64,000 nucleotides of DNA, from contig CAMNAP010000001.1 in NCBI GenBank assembly GCA_946531445.1, forward strand, positions 1 through 64,000, written 5' to 3'. This document shows positions 37,620 through 49,100 of this stretch, piece after piece (positions within the stretch are counted from its first letter, which is position 1; each line of letters starts with the position of its first letter). The notes under the pieces were generated by a model, which saw only the letters and a list, made by a program, of their open reading frames with translations, was not told where the DNA came from and did no database searches. The translations under genes were made by a program, and so were the position numbers. Source of the stretch: an uncultured Clostridia bacterium. Lineage in GTDB: Bacteria; Bacillota; Clostridia; Oscillospirales; Acutalibacteraceae.

Positions 37620-38810
37620 ATGGAAAAAATTAACATAGTTGTTTGTTCAAATGATACGGAATACAAGGTTGCGCTTAAAAACAAGCTTGTTGATGATAAT
37701 ATTGAGATAATCGGTTATGCAGATATCGAGCCTTCGGCTAAGGTGAGAATTCAGGGCTTCGTTCCCGACGTTGTTGCCTTTCTTGTAAGCAGTATTGACA
37801 TTGATCAGGAGTTTATGGATTTTGTTGACGATATGGCTCTTGATTCAATGGGTGCTGTTCCCATTATCCTCACAGACGAGGTAACCGTAGATTTGGTTAA
37901 CCTTGCCGCTCAGTCAGGCGTTCGCCAGGTTATGGATATTTCAATCGGCGGCGAAGAGTTCTGTAAGAATATCACAAAGCTCACAAGCAAGGAAAGAAAG
38001 CACAGCGTTACACAGCATACGGAAAAGAAAACACGTTCGCGCGTTTACGCATTCTTCAGCGGTAAGGGCGGCGTAGGTAAAACGACGCTTTGTACAAACA
38101 CAGCCGTTGCACTTGCATCCCGCGGAAAGAAAACGCTTCTCATCGACCTTGACCTTCAGTTCGGTGACGCGGATATGGCGCTTGACGTTGCACCTAATGA
38201 AACTATAGTAGACCTTTCAAGAGACCTTAACGGTATTTCTCTTGACAGCATTACCTCCTCGTGTACAACTCATCCCTCGGGCTTCCTTCTTTTAGCTTCA
38301 CCGAGCTCGCCCGAGCTTGCCGAGTATGTAACGAGCGCCGCTGTTAAGAGCATACTTGATATAGCAAGAAACTATTTTGAATACATACTTATGGATTGCG
38401 GCTGTGCGCTTGTTGACCCTGTAATCACGGCGCTTGAAAACAGCGATACAATCTTTATGGTTAACGACGTTAACATTCTTTCACTCAAGAGAGCAAAGGT
38501 TTGTATGAATGTTATTCAGCAGCTTAACCAGGGCGATAAGGCTAAGCTTGTAATCAATAAGAACGTTAAGAAAAACAACGTTAAAATTTCTGACTTTGAA
38601 AATCTTCTCGGCATACCTGCATTCGCAGTTATTTCAAGCGACTTCAAATCGGTTAACTCATCGCTTAACAACGGTCAGCCCGTTGTTGTATACAAACCGC
38701 GTTCACCGATTGCAAGGGATATGAATTCCTTTGTTGACAAGATTGTTCTTGAAAGAGAGGGAACGCTGAGTAAGAGCAAGAAAAATAAGTTCGGAAAGAA
38801 GAATAGCTAA
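37620..38810 (+). CDS. Pilus assembly ATPase TadZ/CpaE-like
   Basis: FFSGKGGVGKTTLCTNTAVALASRGKKTLLIDLDLQFGDADMAL deviant Walker A. Confidence 0.88.
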   Translation: MEKINIVVCSNDTEYKVALKNKLVDDNIEIIGYADIEPSAKVRIQGFVPDVVAFLVSSIDIDQEFMDFVDDMALDSMGAVPIILTDEVTVDLVNLAAQSGVRQVMDISIGGEEFCKNITKLTSKERKHSVTQHTEKKTRSRVYAFFSGKGGVGKTTLCTNTAVALASRGKKTLLIDLDLQFGDADMALDVAPNETIVDLSRDLNGISLDSITSSCTTHPSGFLLLASPSSPELAEYVTSAAVKSILDIARNYFEYILMDCGCALVDPVITALENSDTIFMVNDVNILSLKRAKVCMNVIQQLNQGDKAKLVINKNVKKNNVKISDFENLLGIPAFAVISSDFKSVNSSLNNGQPVVVYKPRSPIARDMNSFVDKIVLEREGTLSKSKKNKFGKKNS

Positions 38811-40168
38811 TGGGATTACTTGACAGATATTCATCAAATAATAACGAAGAATTAAATGCGCCTCAGCAGGAAAGCGGGCGCGGCGGCCTCAGGTCTTCAA
38901 GAGCGAACGCGATAATCGAGGACCGTTTTGCTGAGGTTAAATCCAAAATCCACGGCGCAATAATTGAAAAGCTGACGGGAAGCAATGCGTCGGAAGTTAC
39001 CGACGAGGGTATGCGAAATCTTATAAAAGAGTATGTAGACAGACCCGAATATGAGATTCCGCGAATTGAAAGAGGACTTATTGCCGACGAGCTTTTCGAC
39101 GACATTATGGGCTACGGCCCGATTCAGCCGCTCGTTGACAGCGATTTGTACACCGAGATTATGGTAAACGGTCCTTACCAGATTTACGTCGAGAACCGAG
39201 GCGTGCTTAAGCTCACCGATATTCAGTTCAGAGACGAATCACATTTAAGACAGGTTATTGACAGAATCGTAACCAAGGTAGGCAGACACGTCGACGAAGC
39301 AAGCCCGATGGTTGACGCACGTCTTCCCGACGGCTCCCGTGTTAACGTAATTATTCCTCCCGTATCGCTTGTAGGCCCGGTGCTTACAATCCGTAAGTTC
39401 TCAAAAACGCCTATTACGGCTCAGAACCTTATTAACTGGGGCTCAGCTTCAAGCCAGATGCTTGCATTCCTTGAGGCTGCCGTACAGGGTAAGCTCAATA
39501 TTATTGTATCGGGCGGTACAGGCTCTGGTAAAACGACGCTGCTTAACATTCTTTCTACCTACATTCCTGAGACCGAAAGAATTGTTACAATTGAGGACTC
39601 AGCCGAGGTACAGCTCAAGCAGGAGCACGTAATCACGCTTGAAAGCCGTCCCGCAAACGTTGAGGGAAAGGGACGTATCAGCATCAGAGACCTTGTTGTT
39701 AACGCTCTTCGTATGAGACCTGACAGAATCATCGTAGGTGAGGTACGTAGCGACGAGACGCTGGATATGCTTCAGGCCATGAATACAGGTCACGACGGCT
39801 CGCTTACAACCATTCACGCCAACTCGCCGAGAGACTCAATCTCGCGTATTGAGACAATGGTTATGATGTCGGGCTCGGAGCTTCCCTCAAAGGCTATCAG
39901 AGACCAGGTTGCGTCGGCTATCAATATTATTGTTCAGCAGGCGCGTTTAAGAGACGGTTCAAGAAAAATTATTTCCATATCCGAAATTGTAGGTATGGAA
40001 GGCGAAATAATCCGTATGCAGGACATCTTTACATATGAAACCGAGGGTAATATGGATTCGTCGGGTAAGTTTAAGGGTGTGTTTAAGGCTACGGGAATAG
40101 TTCCCAAATGTGTTGAAAAAATACGTGAGAACGGAGTGACAGTAAACAATGATTGGTTCCACACTTAA
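38810..40168 (+). CDS. Type II/IV secretion ATPase TadA/CpaF
   Basis: [58 protein letters not shown]. Confidence 0.95.
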   Translation: MGLLDRYSSNNNEELNAPQQESGRGGLRSSRANAIIEDRFAEVKSKIHGAIIEKLTGSNASEVTDEGMRNLIKEYVDRPEYEIPRIERGLIADELFDDIMGYGPIQPLVDSDLYTEIMVNGPYQIYVENRGVLKLTDIQFRDESHLRQVIDRIVTKVGRHVDEASPMVDARLPDGSRVNVIIPPVSLVGPVLTIRKFSKTPITAQNLINWGSASSQMLAFLEAAVQGKLNIIVSGGTGSGKTTLLNILSTYIPETERIVTIEDSAEVQLKQEHVITLESRPANVEGKGRISIRDLVVNALRMRPDRIIVGEVRSDETLDMLQAMNTGHDGSLTTIHANSPRDSISRIETMVMMSGSELPSKAIRDQVASAINIIVQQARLRDGSRKIISISEIVGMEGEIIRMQDIFTYETEGNMDSSGKFKGVFKATGIVPKCVEKIRENGVTVNNDWFHT

Positions 40169-41132
40169 TGCCGTAATATTAGCGGTTTCGTTTGCGCTTC
40201 TTGTGTTTGCGCTTGCGTACATAATTGTTGCAACAATTTCTGCGGATAAAATTGCCGCAGAAAAACGACTTGAAGAACTCAATAAAAAAGAGGGCGACGG
40301 CGGCGATGTTGCGCTTGTTAAGAACGAGAGCAAATCCACGCTTGCTAAAAAAGCCAATAAAAAGCAAAAGAGTAATGTTTCAGAGCAGTTCGGCAACGCT
40401 GTTTACAAAGAGCTTCAGTCGGCTGATATAAAGATGCGTCCCGAGGAATTCCTTCTTATCTGGATTCTTCTTATATTCCTTCCGGGCTCGCTTGTAGGTC
40501 TTTTTACAGGTCAGATTGTTGTTGCGTTAGCTCTTATAATCGCAGGTCTTGTAGCTCCCATTATCTATATTAAGGCAAAGCAGAAGAAGAGAGTTAAGCA
40601 GTTTGAGGAGCAGCTAAGCGACGCGCTTATGATTTGCTGCAGCTGTCTTCGTTCAGGTCTGAGCTTCACGCAGGCTATGGAGACTATTGCTCACGATATG
40701 TCTGCCCCGATTTCCACTGAATTTGCACTCACTATAAGCGAGATGAATATGGGTTATTCAATGGACGAATCGCTTGAAAATCTCGGTAAGAGAATTAAGA
40801 GCAAATACGTTGACCTTATGATTTCCGCTGTTCTTGTTCAGAGACAGACGGGTGGTAATCTCTCTCGTATTCTTGAGAATATTTCAGACACAATCAAGGA
40901 AAAGATGAAGCTGAAAAAACAGCTTAAAACAGCGACTGCACAGGGCAGAAGCTCGGGCTTAATAGTTGGCGCAATGCCGATTATACTTCTTGGCCTTTTC
41001 ACACTTGTAAATTACGATTTTGTTAAGGTGCTATATACTGAGCCGAGAGGCTATGCGGTACTCGGCATAGTAGCAGGTCTTGAGCTTATGGCGTTTGTAG
41101 CTATTAAGAAGATTACTTCAGTTAAAATGTAG
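40149..41132 (+). CDS. Tad pilus inner membrane protein TadB
   Basis: T2SSF domain LSDALMICCSCLRSGLSFTQAMETIA; gene order. Confidence 0.9.
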   Translation: MIGSTLNAVILAVSFALLVFALAYIIVATISADKIAAEKRLEELNKKEGDGGDVALVKNESKSTLAKKANKKQKSNVSEQFGNAVYKELQSADIKMRPEEFLLIWILLIFLPGSLVGLFTGQIVVALALIIAGLVAPIIYIKAKQKKRVKQFEEQLSDALMICCSCLRSGLSFTQAMETIAHDMSAPISTEFALTISEMNMGYSMDESLENLGKRIKSKYVDLMISAVLVQRQTGGNLSRILENISDTIKEKMKLKKQLKTATAQGRSSGLIVGAMPIILLGLFTLVNYDFVKVLYTEPRGYAVLGIVAGLELMAFVAIKKITSVKM

Positions 41133-41143
41133 GAGATGTAGGT

Positions 41144-42094
41144 ATGGGTCAATATGTAACTCAATTTTTGGTAATTGCATATGCGTTGCTCGCACTCATT
41201 ATTGTTATTCTTGTTCTCGGTAAAAAGGGAAGAGAAGAGGACAGTAATCTCCGACGTAAGCAATCCATAGGCAAGGAAACTGTCAAGGCAGACTATAAAA
41301 ACGTTAACACCTCTTTTAAAGAGCGTGTAATTCAGCCGTTAATTGATAAGATTACTCAGTCTGACAGATACGGCAAAGACGCAACCAAAAATGAAAAGCA
41401 GAGAAAAAAGCAGGAAATGCTTGCCCTTAAGCTTAGAAAGGCAGGATTCCATATTTCAGCTTCAAACTTCCAGTTTTTCAAAACTGCGTTTATGATTATT
41501 GTTACTATTATATCTATAGGATTTGGTATTATATTATATACTATTAATACTAAAGCAATACTTGTTGCACTCGGCGGTATAGTAATTGCTGTAGTTGGCC
41601 CTGATTTATTCCTTAACACAAGAGTGAAGTCACACCAGGAGGCAATAAGAACTCAGCTTCCCGACGCTATCGACCTTATGAGCGTTTGTATGGAGGCAGG
41701 TCTCAGCTTCGACGCTTCACTTGTTAAGATTTCAGAGAGAATGGAAGGCCCGCTCATTGACGAGCTTATGACTGTTTTCAGACAGATTCAGCTTGGTAAA
41801 AACAGAAACGACGCTCTTAAATCGCTTTCTGATTCTACAGACGTTAAGGAGCTTAAGACGTTTGTTTCTGCCGTTATTCAGGCAGGTCAGTTAGGTATCC
41901 CGATTACAAACGTTCTTCAGTCTCAGTCTGAACAGCTGAGAATGAATAAGAGCGAGGAAATTAAAGAGGTTGCGGCTAAGGTACCTACAAAAATGACAAT
42001 TCCGACAGTTACGCTTATACTTCCCGCAATTATCTGCGTAATTCTCGGACCGGTTGTATTCCAGGTTATAGACAGCCTGGGAGGCAAGCTTTAA
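41144..42094 (+). CDS. Tad pilus inner membrane protein TadC
   Basis: T2SSF domain LPDAIDLMSVCMEAGLSFDASLVKI; gene order. Confidence 0.9.
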   Translation: MGQYVTQFLVIAYALLALIIVILVLGKKGREEDSNLRRKQSIGKETVKADYKNVNTSFKERVIQPLIDKITQSDRYGKDATKNEKQRKKQEMLALKLRKAGFHISASNFQFFKTAFMIIVTIISIGFGIILYTINTKAILVALGGIVIAVVGPDLFLNTRVKSHQEAIRTQLPDAIDLMSVCMEAGLSFDASLVKISERMEGPLIDELMTVFRQIQLGKNRNDALKSLSDSTDVKELKTFVSAVIQAGQLGIPITNVLQSQSEQLRMNKSEEIKEVAAKVPTKMTIPTVTLILPAIICVILGPVVFQVIDSLGGKL

Positions 42095-42100
42095 TACGAT

Positions 42101-42466
42101 ATGACGATACTTAAACTTGTAAAAAACGGAGAGGTGCTGTCTGATTATATTGAGGACGCAAGCAGCTTTTTCAGACGGTTTATGGGGCTTATGTACAGAA
42201 AGAGTATTCCCGAAAACCACGGGCTGCTTCTCACTCCGTGTAATGAAATTCATACCTTCGGTATGAGATTTGATATAGATACTGTAACGCTTTCAAAGGA
42301 TAACGTTGTTTTACACATAGACAGGTGCGTTAAGCCTAACAAAATCAGGAAGAGGGTTGAGGGCGGATACAGAGTGTTGGAGCTTAATTCCGACATGGCA
42401 GAAAAGCTTTCGATTAACGTTGGCGATACCCTTGAGTTTATACCTGCCGAAAAAATTAGTTCATAG
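42101..42466 (+). CDS. DUF192 family protein
   Basis: FFRRFMGLMYRKSIPENHGLLLTPCNEIHTFGMRFDIDTVTLSKDNVV. Confidence 0.85.
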   Translation: MTILKLVKNGEVLSDYIEDASSFFRRFMGLMYRKSIPENHGLLLTPCNEIHTFGMRFDIDTVTLSKDNVVLHIDRCVKPNKIRKRVEGGYRVLELNSDMAEKLSINVGDTLEFIPAEKISS

Positions 42467-42478
42467 GAGATAGGCATA

Positions 42479-43135
42479 ATGAGTGATTCAAATTTTAACA
42501 GAGAAGATATTTTAGGAAATGCGGCAAAAACCTATTCGTTTGACAAGGTTTTAAGAGGTTATGACCCGAAGCAGGTTGACGATTTTATTAACAATCTTGT
42601 TAAATCAAACAAAAACGCAAGCGAGATTTTTGATTCCAGATTCAGCGATATGAAAAATCAGAACACTATGCTTTCTTATGAACTTGAGCAGGTAAAGTCT
42701 GAGCTTGAAACCTCTATGAAAACTATCAATTCGCTTAGAGCTGAAAACGACAGACTGGCTAAGGAAACAGCCAAAGAGACTGTAGTACGAGTAGACAGAA
42801 CAGAGGAAATAAAGGAGCTTGAGGATAAAATTTCAAAGCTTCAGTCAAAGAACAGAATTCTTCAGGATGAAAACAAAAATCTTGAGAATAAGAACAGAGA
42901 TATGCAAAGAGATATTGCGCATCTCACCAAAAAGGTTGATAAAAACAGAAATAAGATTAACGAGCTTTCGGGTCAGGTTGAGTCCGGAGAGGGTCCTGAC
43001 AAGAGCTTTTATGAAATTTCCCAGATATATGAAAGTGCCATTGATAAGGCAGAAGATTTAATTTACCGCCTTCAGAGTGAGTTTTCTCTTGCTCACTCAA
43101 AGGCTGAAGACATTAAGACAAAAGAAGAGAAATAA
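42479..43135 (+). CDS. DivIVA domain coiled-coil protein
   Basis: YSFDKVLRGYDPKQVDDFINNL followed by a long coiled coil. Confidence 0.75.
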   Translation: MSDSNFNREDILGNAAKTYSFDKVLRGYDPKQVDDFINNLVKSNKNASEIFDSRFSDMKNQNTMLSYELEQVKSELETSMKTINSLRAENDRLAKETAKETVVRVDRTEEIKELEDKISKLQSKNRILQDENKNLENKNRDMQRDIAHLTKKVDKNRNKINELSGQVESGEGPDKSFYEISQIYESAIDKAEDLIYRLQSEFSLAHSKAEDIKTKEEK

Positions 43136-43167
43136 GCCCCGCAAATACTTGTAAGGAGGTATGCTCC

Positions 43168-46100
43168 GTGAAAAAATTATTTAAACGCCTGAGAATTGAA
43201 AACGGCGCAATTACGGTGATGACGGCTGTTATGCTTACTGTTGTCATCGGCTTTACTGCGCTCGCAATTGACCTCGGACTGCATTATTACAGAGGTGCAA
43301 GGCTTCAGAATGCCGTTGACGCCGCAGCTACTGCTGTTGCGGGAAATCTCGGTTCTATCGACACCTCTCTTGAGGATGTTGCATACGAATATCTTGAGAG
43401 AAACGGTTTTGATAAGGAGAAGTACGGCACTGATTCAAACGGTGATTCAAAGCTTAAGGTTACCATCGAGAAAAAGGGTGAGGTAGACCTTGAGTCTGTT
43501 GATGACGAGCGCTATATTAAGGCGGGTTATTATAAGATTACCGTTTCGGCTGTTGACGATACGCTTCTTGCAAAGGTGCTTAACATTCAGTCATTGCGCC
43601 TTGTTAAGACCTCTTATGTTAAGGCGGAGGCTAACTATGTTCCTATGCCGCGCGCGCTTAACTATACCATTTTTGCAGGGTCTACAAAGGGTAACAATGC
43701 GTCGCCTGCAATGCAGCTTAACGGAAGAACAAGCGTTGTATTTAACCGTGCTGTAGGTCTTGTTGAAAGCGGAATCAATCTTATCAACTCCGCAATTGTT
43801 CAGCCTCTTATCGGCTTCTTCGGCGGAAATGCTAATTACAATGACCTTGTTCATATCAATGTTTCGGAAATAGTTAGTAACGGCGACCTTCATTCAAACT
43901 CTAACATAAGCGTTAAAGTACAGGCTCTTAATATGAGCCGTGTTAAAGACAGAGATTTTGAGGGCAACGAGAACGTTGAAGCATACGAGCATCTTGAGGT
44001 TGAAGAGGATGAAATTGAATCGGGCTTCAACGATTACGGTCAGGTAACTGCTACGGCTGTTGACGATATTAAGTTCAATAAGTCAGAATCTTTCTTATTC
44101 GGATTTGCAAACGCAACTCCTTACAGCGACAGTAAAACTCGAATTTATGTTGCAAATCAGCAGTATATTGAGCAGACTCAGCAGGCTCTCAACGTTATTG
44201 ACCTGCTTGATTTCAGTCAGATTAACAGTACGCCTGCGCTCAGAGAAAAATACGAATATGCAGCTCAGGTTTACACAAGTAAGATATTTAATCTTACTGA
44301 CGAGCAGAAGGCTGCTATTATAAATCAGAAAGACAATCTTGAATACGTAGGAAATAACGAGTATAAGTTAAACAACCAGGGCGGAATAATTTACTACATT
44401 CACGCTTCTGACGCTGAAAACGCTCTTGCTTATGCAAGGGAAAAGGGAATTGACGGCCTTGTTGAGGACCTCAACAGAGACGGCAATGATAAGATGTTCT
44501 CAAGCGATTCTGAGACTCCGCTTTACAGCGGCTATGCTGACAATAAGAGTTCAACATCTTCAGTGGTTAACTTTACAAAGAAGGACGAACACGGCGACAC
44601 TACAGACAGCGCTAAGATTAATATCAACGGCAGCTCAATTGCAAGAGACTTCGGTAAGGTTTCAAACATCAATTCAAATACAAACGCGTCAAGAACGGGT
44701 ATGAGATTTGCTGTTGCAAGAACCTTTATGGAAAACAGCGAATATATTCCTGTACCTAACCTCAAGCCTTACTTTACAAGACAGGTTAACCGTTCAATCA
44801 GAAATGCAACCAAGTCAAGAGAAAAGATTAACCAGTCTGACGCAGGCTACAGAACGGTTAAGCTTGCGGTTAAGGCTAAGACTCAGGAGCTTACGGGCTA
44901 CCTTGAAAATCTCAGCTTTGAGGACCTTAAATACAACGACGTTGATACTTATACTTCATACGATAATACCGTTCTCTTCAAGAGATTCAAGAGCGGCTCG
45001 GAAACAGGCTTAACAGACCTTAAGAACAACACTGTTTCTTATACCGGCTCGCTTATGAACTATAACTACAACGTAACAATGTCGGACAAAACGTATAAAG
45101 GTTATTCACTTTATAACGCAAACAATGTTCTTAAATCACCTGCTGAATTTGTTAACGAATACAAGCTTCTCAACGAAAGCTCATCGGGAAGTGAAGCTAT
45201 TCAGAACAAGAAAAAAGCTATTACAGACGCAGAGCATAACAATGCTAACAGTGAGGAAACCGCTGTTACAAGAATGAAGGATGAGCTGTTAAATAACAAG
45301 AACTTCAAGTACGATTATGAAAAGAGCGACAGCTCTAACTCAAATAACGTAAAGAAGAGAATTGAAAGCATTCAGAAGCCTGATATTACAATGCACGCAG
45401 GCGTTGTTAATCCTAAGGTTACCGTTACAGCTCCTTCGGAGCCTGACGTATTCCTCGGCTACGGTACAACAGGAAACGGAACAACAATTCCGCGTACAAG
45501 CGGCCCGCGTAAAGCATTTGATAATTTCGTTAAGGGCTACGGTGTAAGCGTCAGCACGGATACATTTACTGCACCTGCACAGCCGTCTATCGGTAATGCC
45601 CCGTCAGGCGGCAGCGGAACACTCGGCGGTAACAACTGTAGATCGGACCAGTATACAACTGCAGGAAAGATATACAGCAGTGCAACTACTCCGTATTATA
45701 CTGAATGGTTTAACACACACCGATTTAATATGATTTGTAACAACAATTCGGCAATTACAGGCGATGTAAAGGTTGATAACGGTATCGGTCTTTATGTACA
45801 AAACGGCGGTAATTTAAGAGTTGGCGGTAAGTTCTACACAGATGGCGGCAGCAATTGTACGCTTCAAACTGAAAGCGGAGGAAAGCTTTACGTTCACGGT
45901 ATGGCTGACTGCCAGCACGGTGGAACAACTATTAATTGCAGCGGTTATACTCATATAGGCGGAAAGATTTATCTTAACGCAGAAAATCAGAAGATTAATG
46001 TTTACAACGGCGGTAAGCTTTATGTAAACGGAAACGTTGAGTGTAATGACCAGAAGGACGAACTTAATGTTTGGGGTTATTGTCAGATAAACGGTGACCT

Positions 46101-49100
46101 TAAAACCGTTAAGGTTAACGGCTCCGGTAACCGTGAGTTTAAGGTTAATGTTAAAAGCGGCGGTGTCCTTGTTGTAAAAGGAAGTATTGATTTCACTTAT
46201 AAGGATTATATCACTGTTGAATCAGGCGGTACTCTTATTGTTCAGAATCAGTGTACTGTTAATAACAGCGGCTCCATCACCGTTAACGGTAACTTAATCC
46301 AGCTCAACGGTTCCAACAGTGTTGACACAAGCTCGCTCAGCATAAGCGGCGGTAAGCTTTACACCGTAGGCGGAATTAACTCCAAGGCTGCTATTACTGT
46401 TGATAACAGTTCTGTTTACTGTCTGACTAATGTTTCTGCTAACAATGATAACAGTAGCAGTGATTATTTAGATATTAAAGGTACATCGAATATTTACATC
46501 AGAGGTGTGCTTACAACAGGCGGCAACAAAAAGCATCTGTACATTCACGACGGAACTAATTCGGTTGTAAGTATTCTCGGTGAGGGCGCTGCCGATTGCT
46601 TCAACGGCACGTGTAGCCAGATTCACGCTAACAACAGCACATCGGGAAATAAGGTTTACTTAGGTAAGTCAACCACTATTTACGATAATAACGAAAATAT
46701 AGTAAACGGCGGATTATCCTGCTTCGGAAACTTAACCTTTAATTCCAATTCGCAAATCACCTTAACAGGAAACGGATTGTCATATATTACGGGAAATCTT
46801 AACGCAACAAGTGCGTCGATATTTAACGTATCAAACAATCAGGTTCTCTATGTTTTAGGTAATATTAACACAACTAACCTTACAGTTGATAACGCAAAGG
46901 TACACGCAAACGGAAGAATTGATATTTCTCAGCTTCTTAAGCTTATCAACGGCGGACTTCTTGAAGGTGTAAGCGGTGTTGGTGCAACCTCTTACGATAC
47001 AGCCGGAGGCGATTTTAACAGCGTTAAGACTATATCGTTTGACGTTCAGGATATTTCTGCAAACGCAATGGCTGACGGTTATGTTAAGACAGAGAGCGTA
47101 TCTGCACGCAGTATGACGCTTGATAACGTTAAGCTTAAGATAGAGGGCAACCTTACTCTTACAGGCGACCTTATTCTGAGAAACGGCTCCGTTCTTTATG
47201 TAACAGGCAGCATCAGTTGCGCGGCAATAAATCTTAACAACTCGCAGTTGTATGTAGACGACAACATAAGCTGTTCATCAATTAATATGAACAGAGCGCT
47301 TATACTTACAAGAAAGGGTAATGTTGTAAACCTTCTTAACTCCAACCTTTCATGTACGGGAGCTGTTACTGCAAGCGATAACTCAAAGATTTATGTTGAG
47401 GGCGCAATGACCGCTAAATCGGTTAATGTTTCAGGCAGTACAGAGGTACTGGGATATAAATCACTCAATCTCACAGAAACATATTCTTCAAGCGGTGCAG
47501 GAAGCATTACTATAAGCGGTTCTAACTCAGAGGTATTCTGCGGACCGAGCTCAACCTCAAGCTCCTCTAAGTGGATTTACATTGTAGCGGGCGGTAAGTT
47601 CTATTATCCTGCAGGACTTTACTCCTGTCATATGGAAGTTAAAACAGGCGGTAAGGTTGTAATTGACGGCTCGCAGAACAACCAGTCCTGTGAAATCAAG
47701 GATTACGCGCTTGTTGAAAGTGCAGGTATTTTCTTCAACAAGGGACTTACAAAGATTACAAACTGCCGCTTTACAAACAACGGTATGATGTATCTTGTCG
47801 GCGGTGTTAATTCAAGCGGAATTAACAGCGGCTCAGGCGACCAGGACTTCATATTAGGTAACAACTCTGAGAGCTATATCGGTAAAACAAGCAGTGCAAA
47901 CCTTTCAACTCTTAATTACAAGGGCTGGTACGAGGGAAGAGGTAACGTTTACATTGAAAACAATCTTGTAATCGCAGGCTCAACCTCAAGCGTAACAGTT
48001 AACAAGAGAAACGTTTCGTGCTATATCGGCAACGGTACAACCTATGTTCTCGGCGGTGTAACCTGCTCAAACGGTAACGCAATCAAGACAGAGGCTAACA
48101 CAGGTCTTATAATGAATAACGACCTCAACATTGCCTGCCCGATTTACAACTTCGGTAAGCTCCACGTTATAAACGGAAGCCTTAAGATTGATACAACTCA
48201 GGTATATCTTACTGACGGCGAGCTGAGAAACTCAACTCTCGGTATTTATTCCGGCGACCCGAAGTGGGAGAATAACCGTAAGAACTGTTCACTTAAGAAC
48301 GGCGACGGCGAAGGCAGTGTAAACGCTGAATTCTTTGTAGGCGGTACTTATCCTATTCACTTTATCGGATTTGTACGAAACGCAGGTAAGATTTACTTTA
48401 ACTCTTCTGTCAACATTGAAGGCTACGGTTCAATTGACGGTATGAACGACGACTTTGCATACGTTAACTATGCAGGAGCTCAGACTCATATCAACGGTGC
48501 TGTTAAGCTTAATTCAAATCAGCTCTTCAACAAGTGGAAGAGCGGAAATAACGAATGTATCTTCGCTTGTGAGGGCAAGCTGACATACGGCGGCTGTCTC
48601 ACAAACTGCGGCAAGGTATTTGTTGACGGTGCAGTTACAAATAACGAGTCTAACAGTGAAACCGTAAACGGCAAGAAGTATCTTTCAAAGAGCTTCTCAG
48701 TTATGAACGGTATGTATGTAATTGATAAGGACACTGTTAAGGACAACTTCAACAGTATGGTTTACCCCGCCGCAACACTCTACTGCAGCGGCAAGATGGA
48801 AGTCGGCGTATCTGAGGCCGGCGGTGAATCGGGTGCTATTATCAGCATCGGTACAATGTACGTTGGCGGAGATATGAACATCTTCACAAACGGTCCTTAT
48901 CTTAAGATTGCTATTACCGACCTGTTCAGTAACTCTGGCTCGCACTCATACTTCAGAACAGGTTTATGGCTGCTTAACAACTCCAACACCTTTGTCGGCG
49001 GAAACTCCTTCGTCGGCGCAGGCGCTGCAATCGGACGCGATTCAATCTTTATGACAGGCGGCGATTTCAGAGTTAAGAGAAGCCTTAAGCTCAACTGTTA

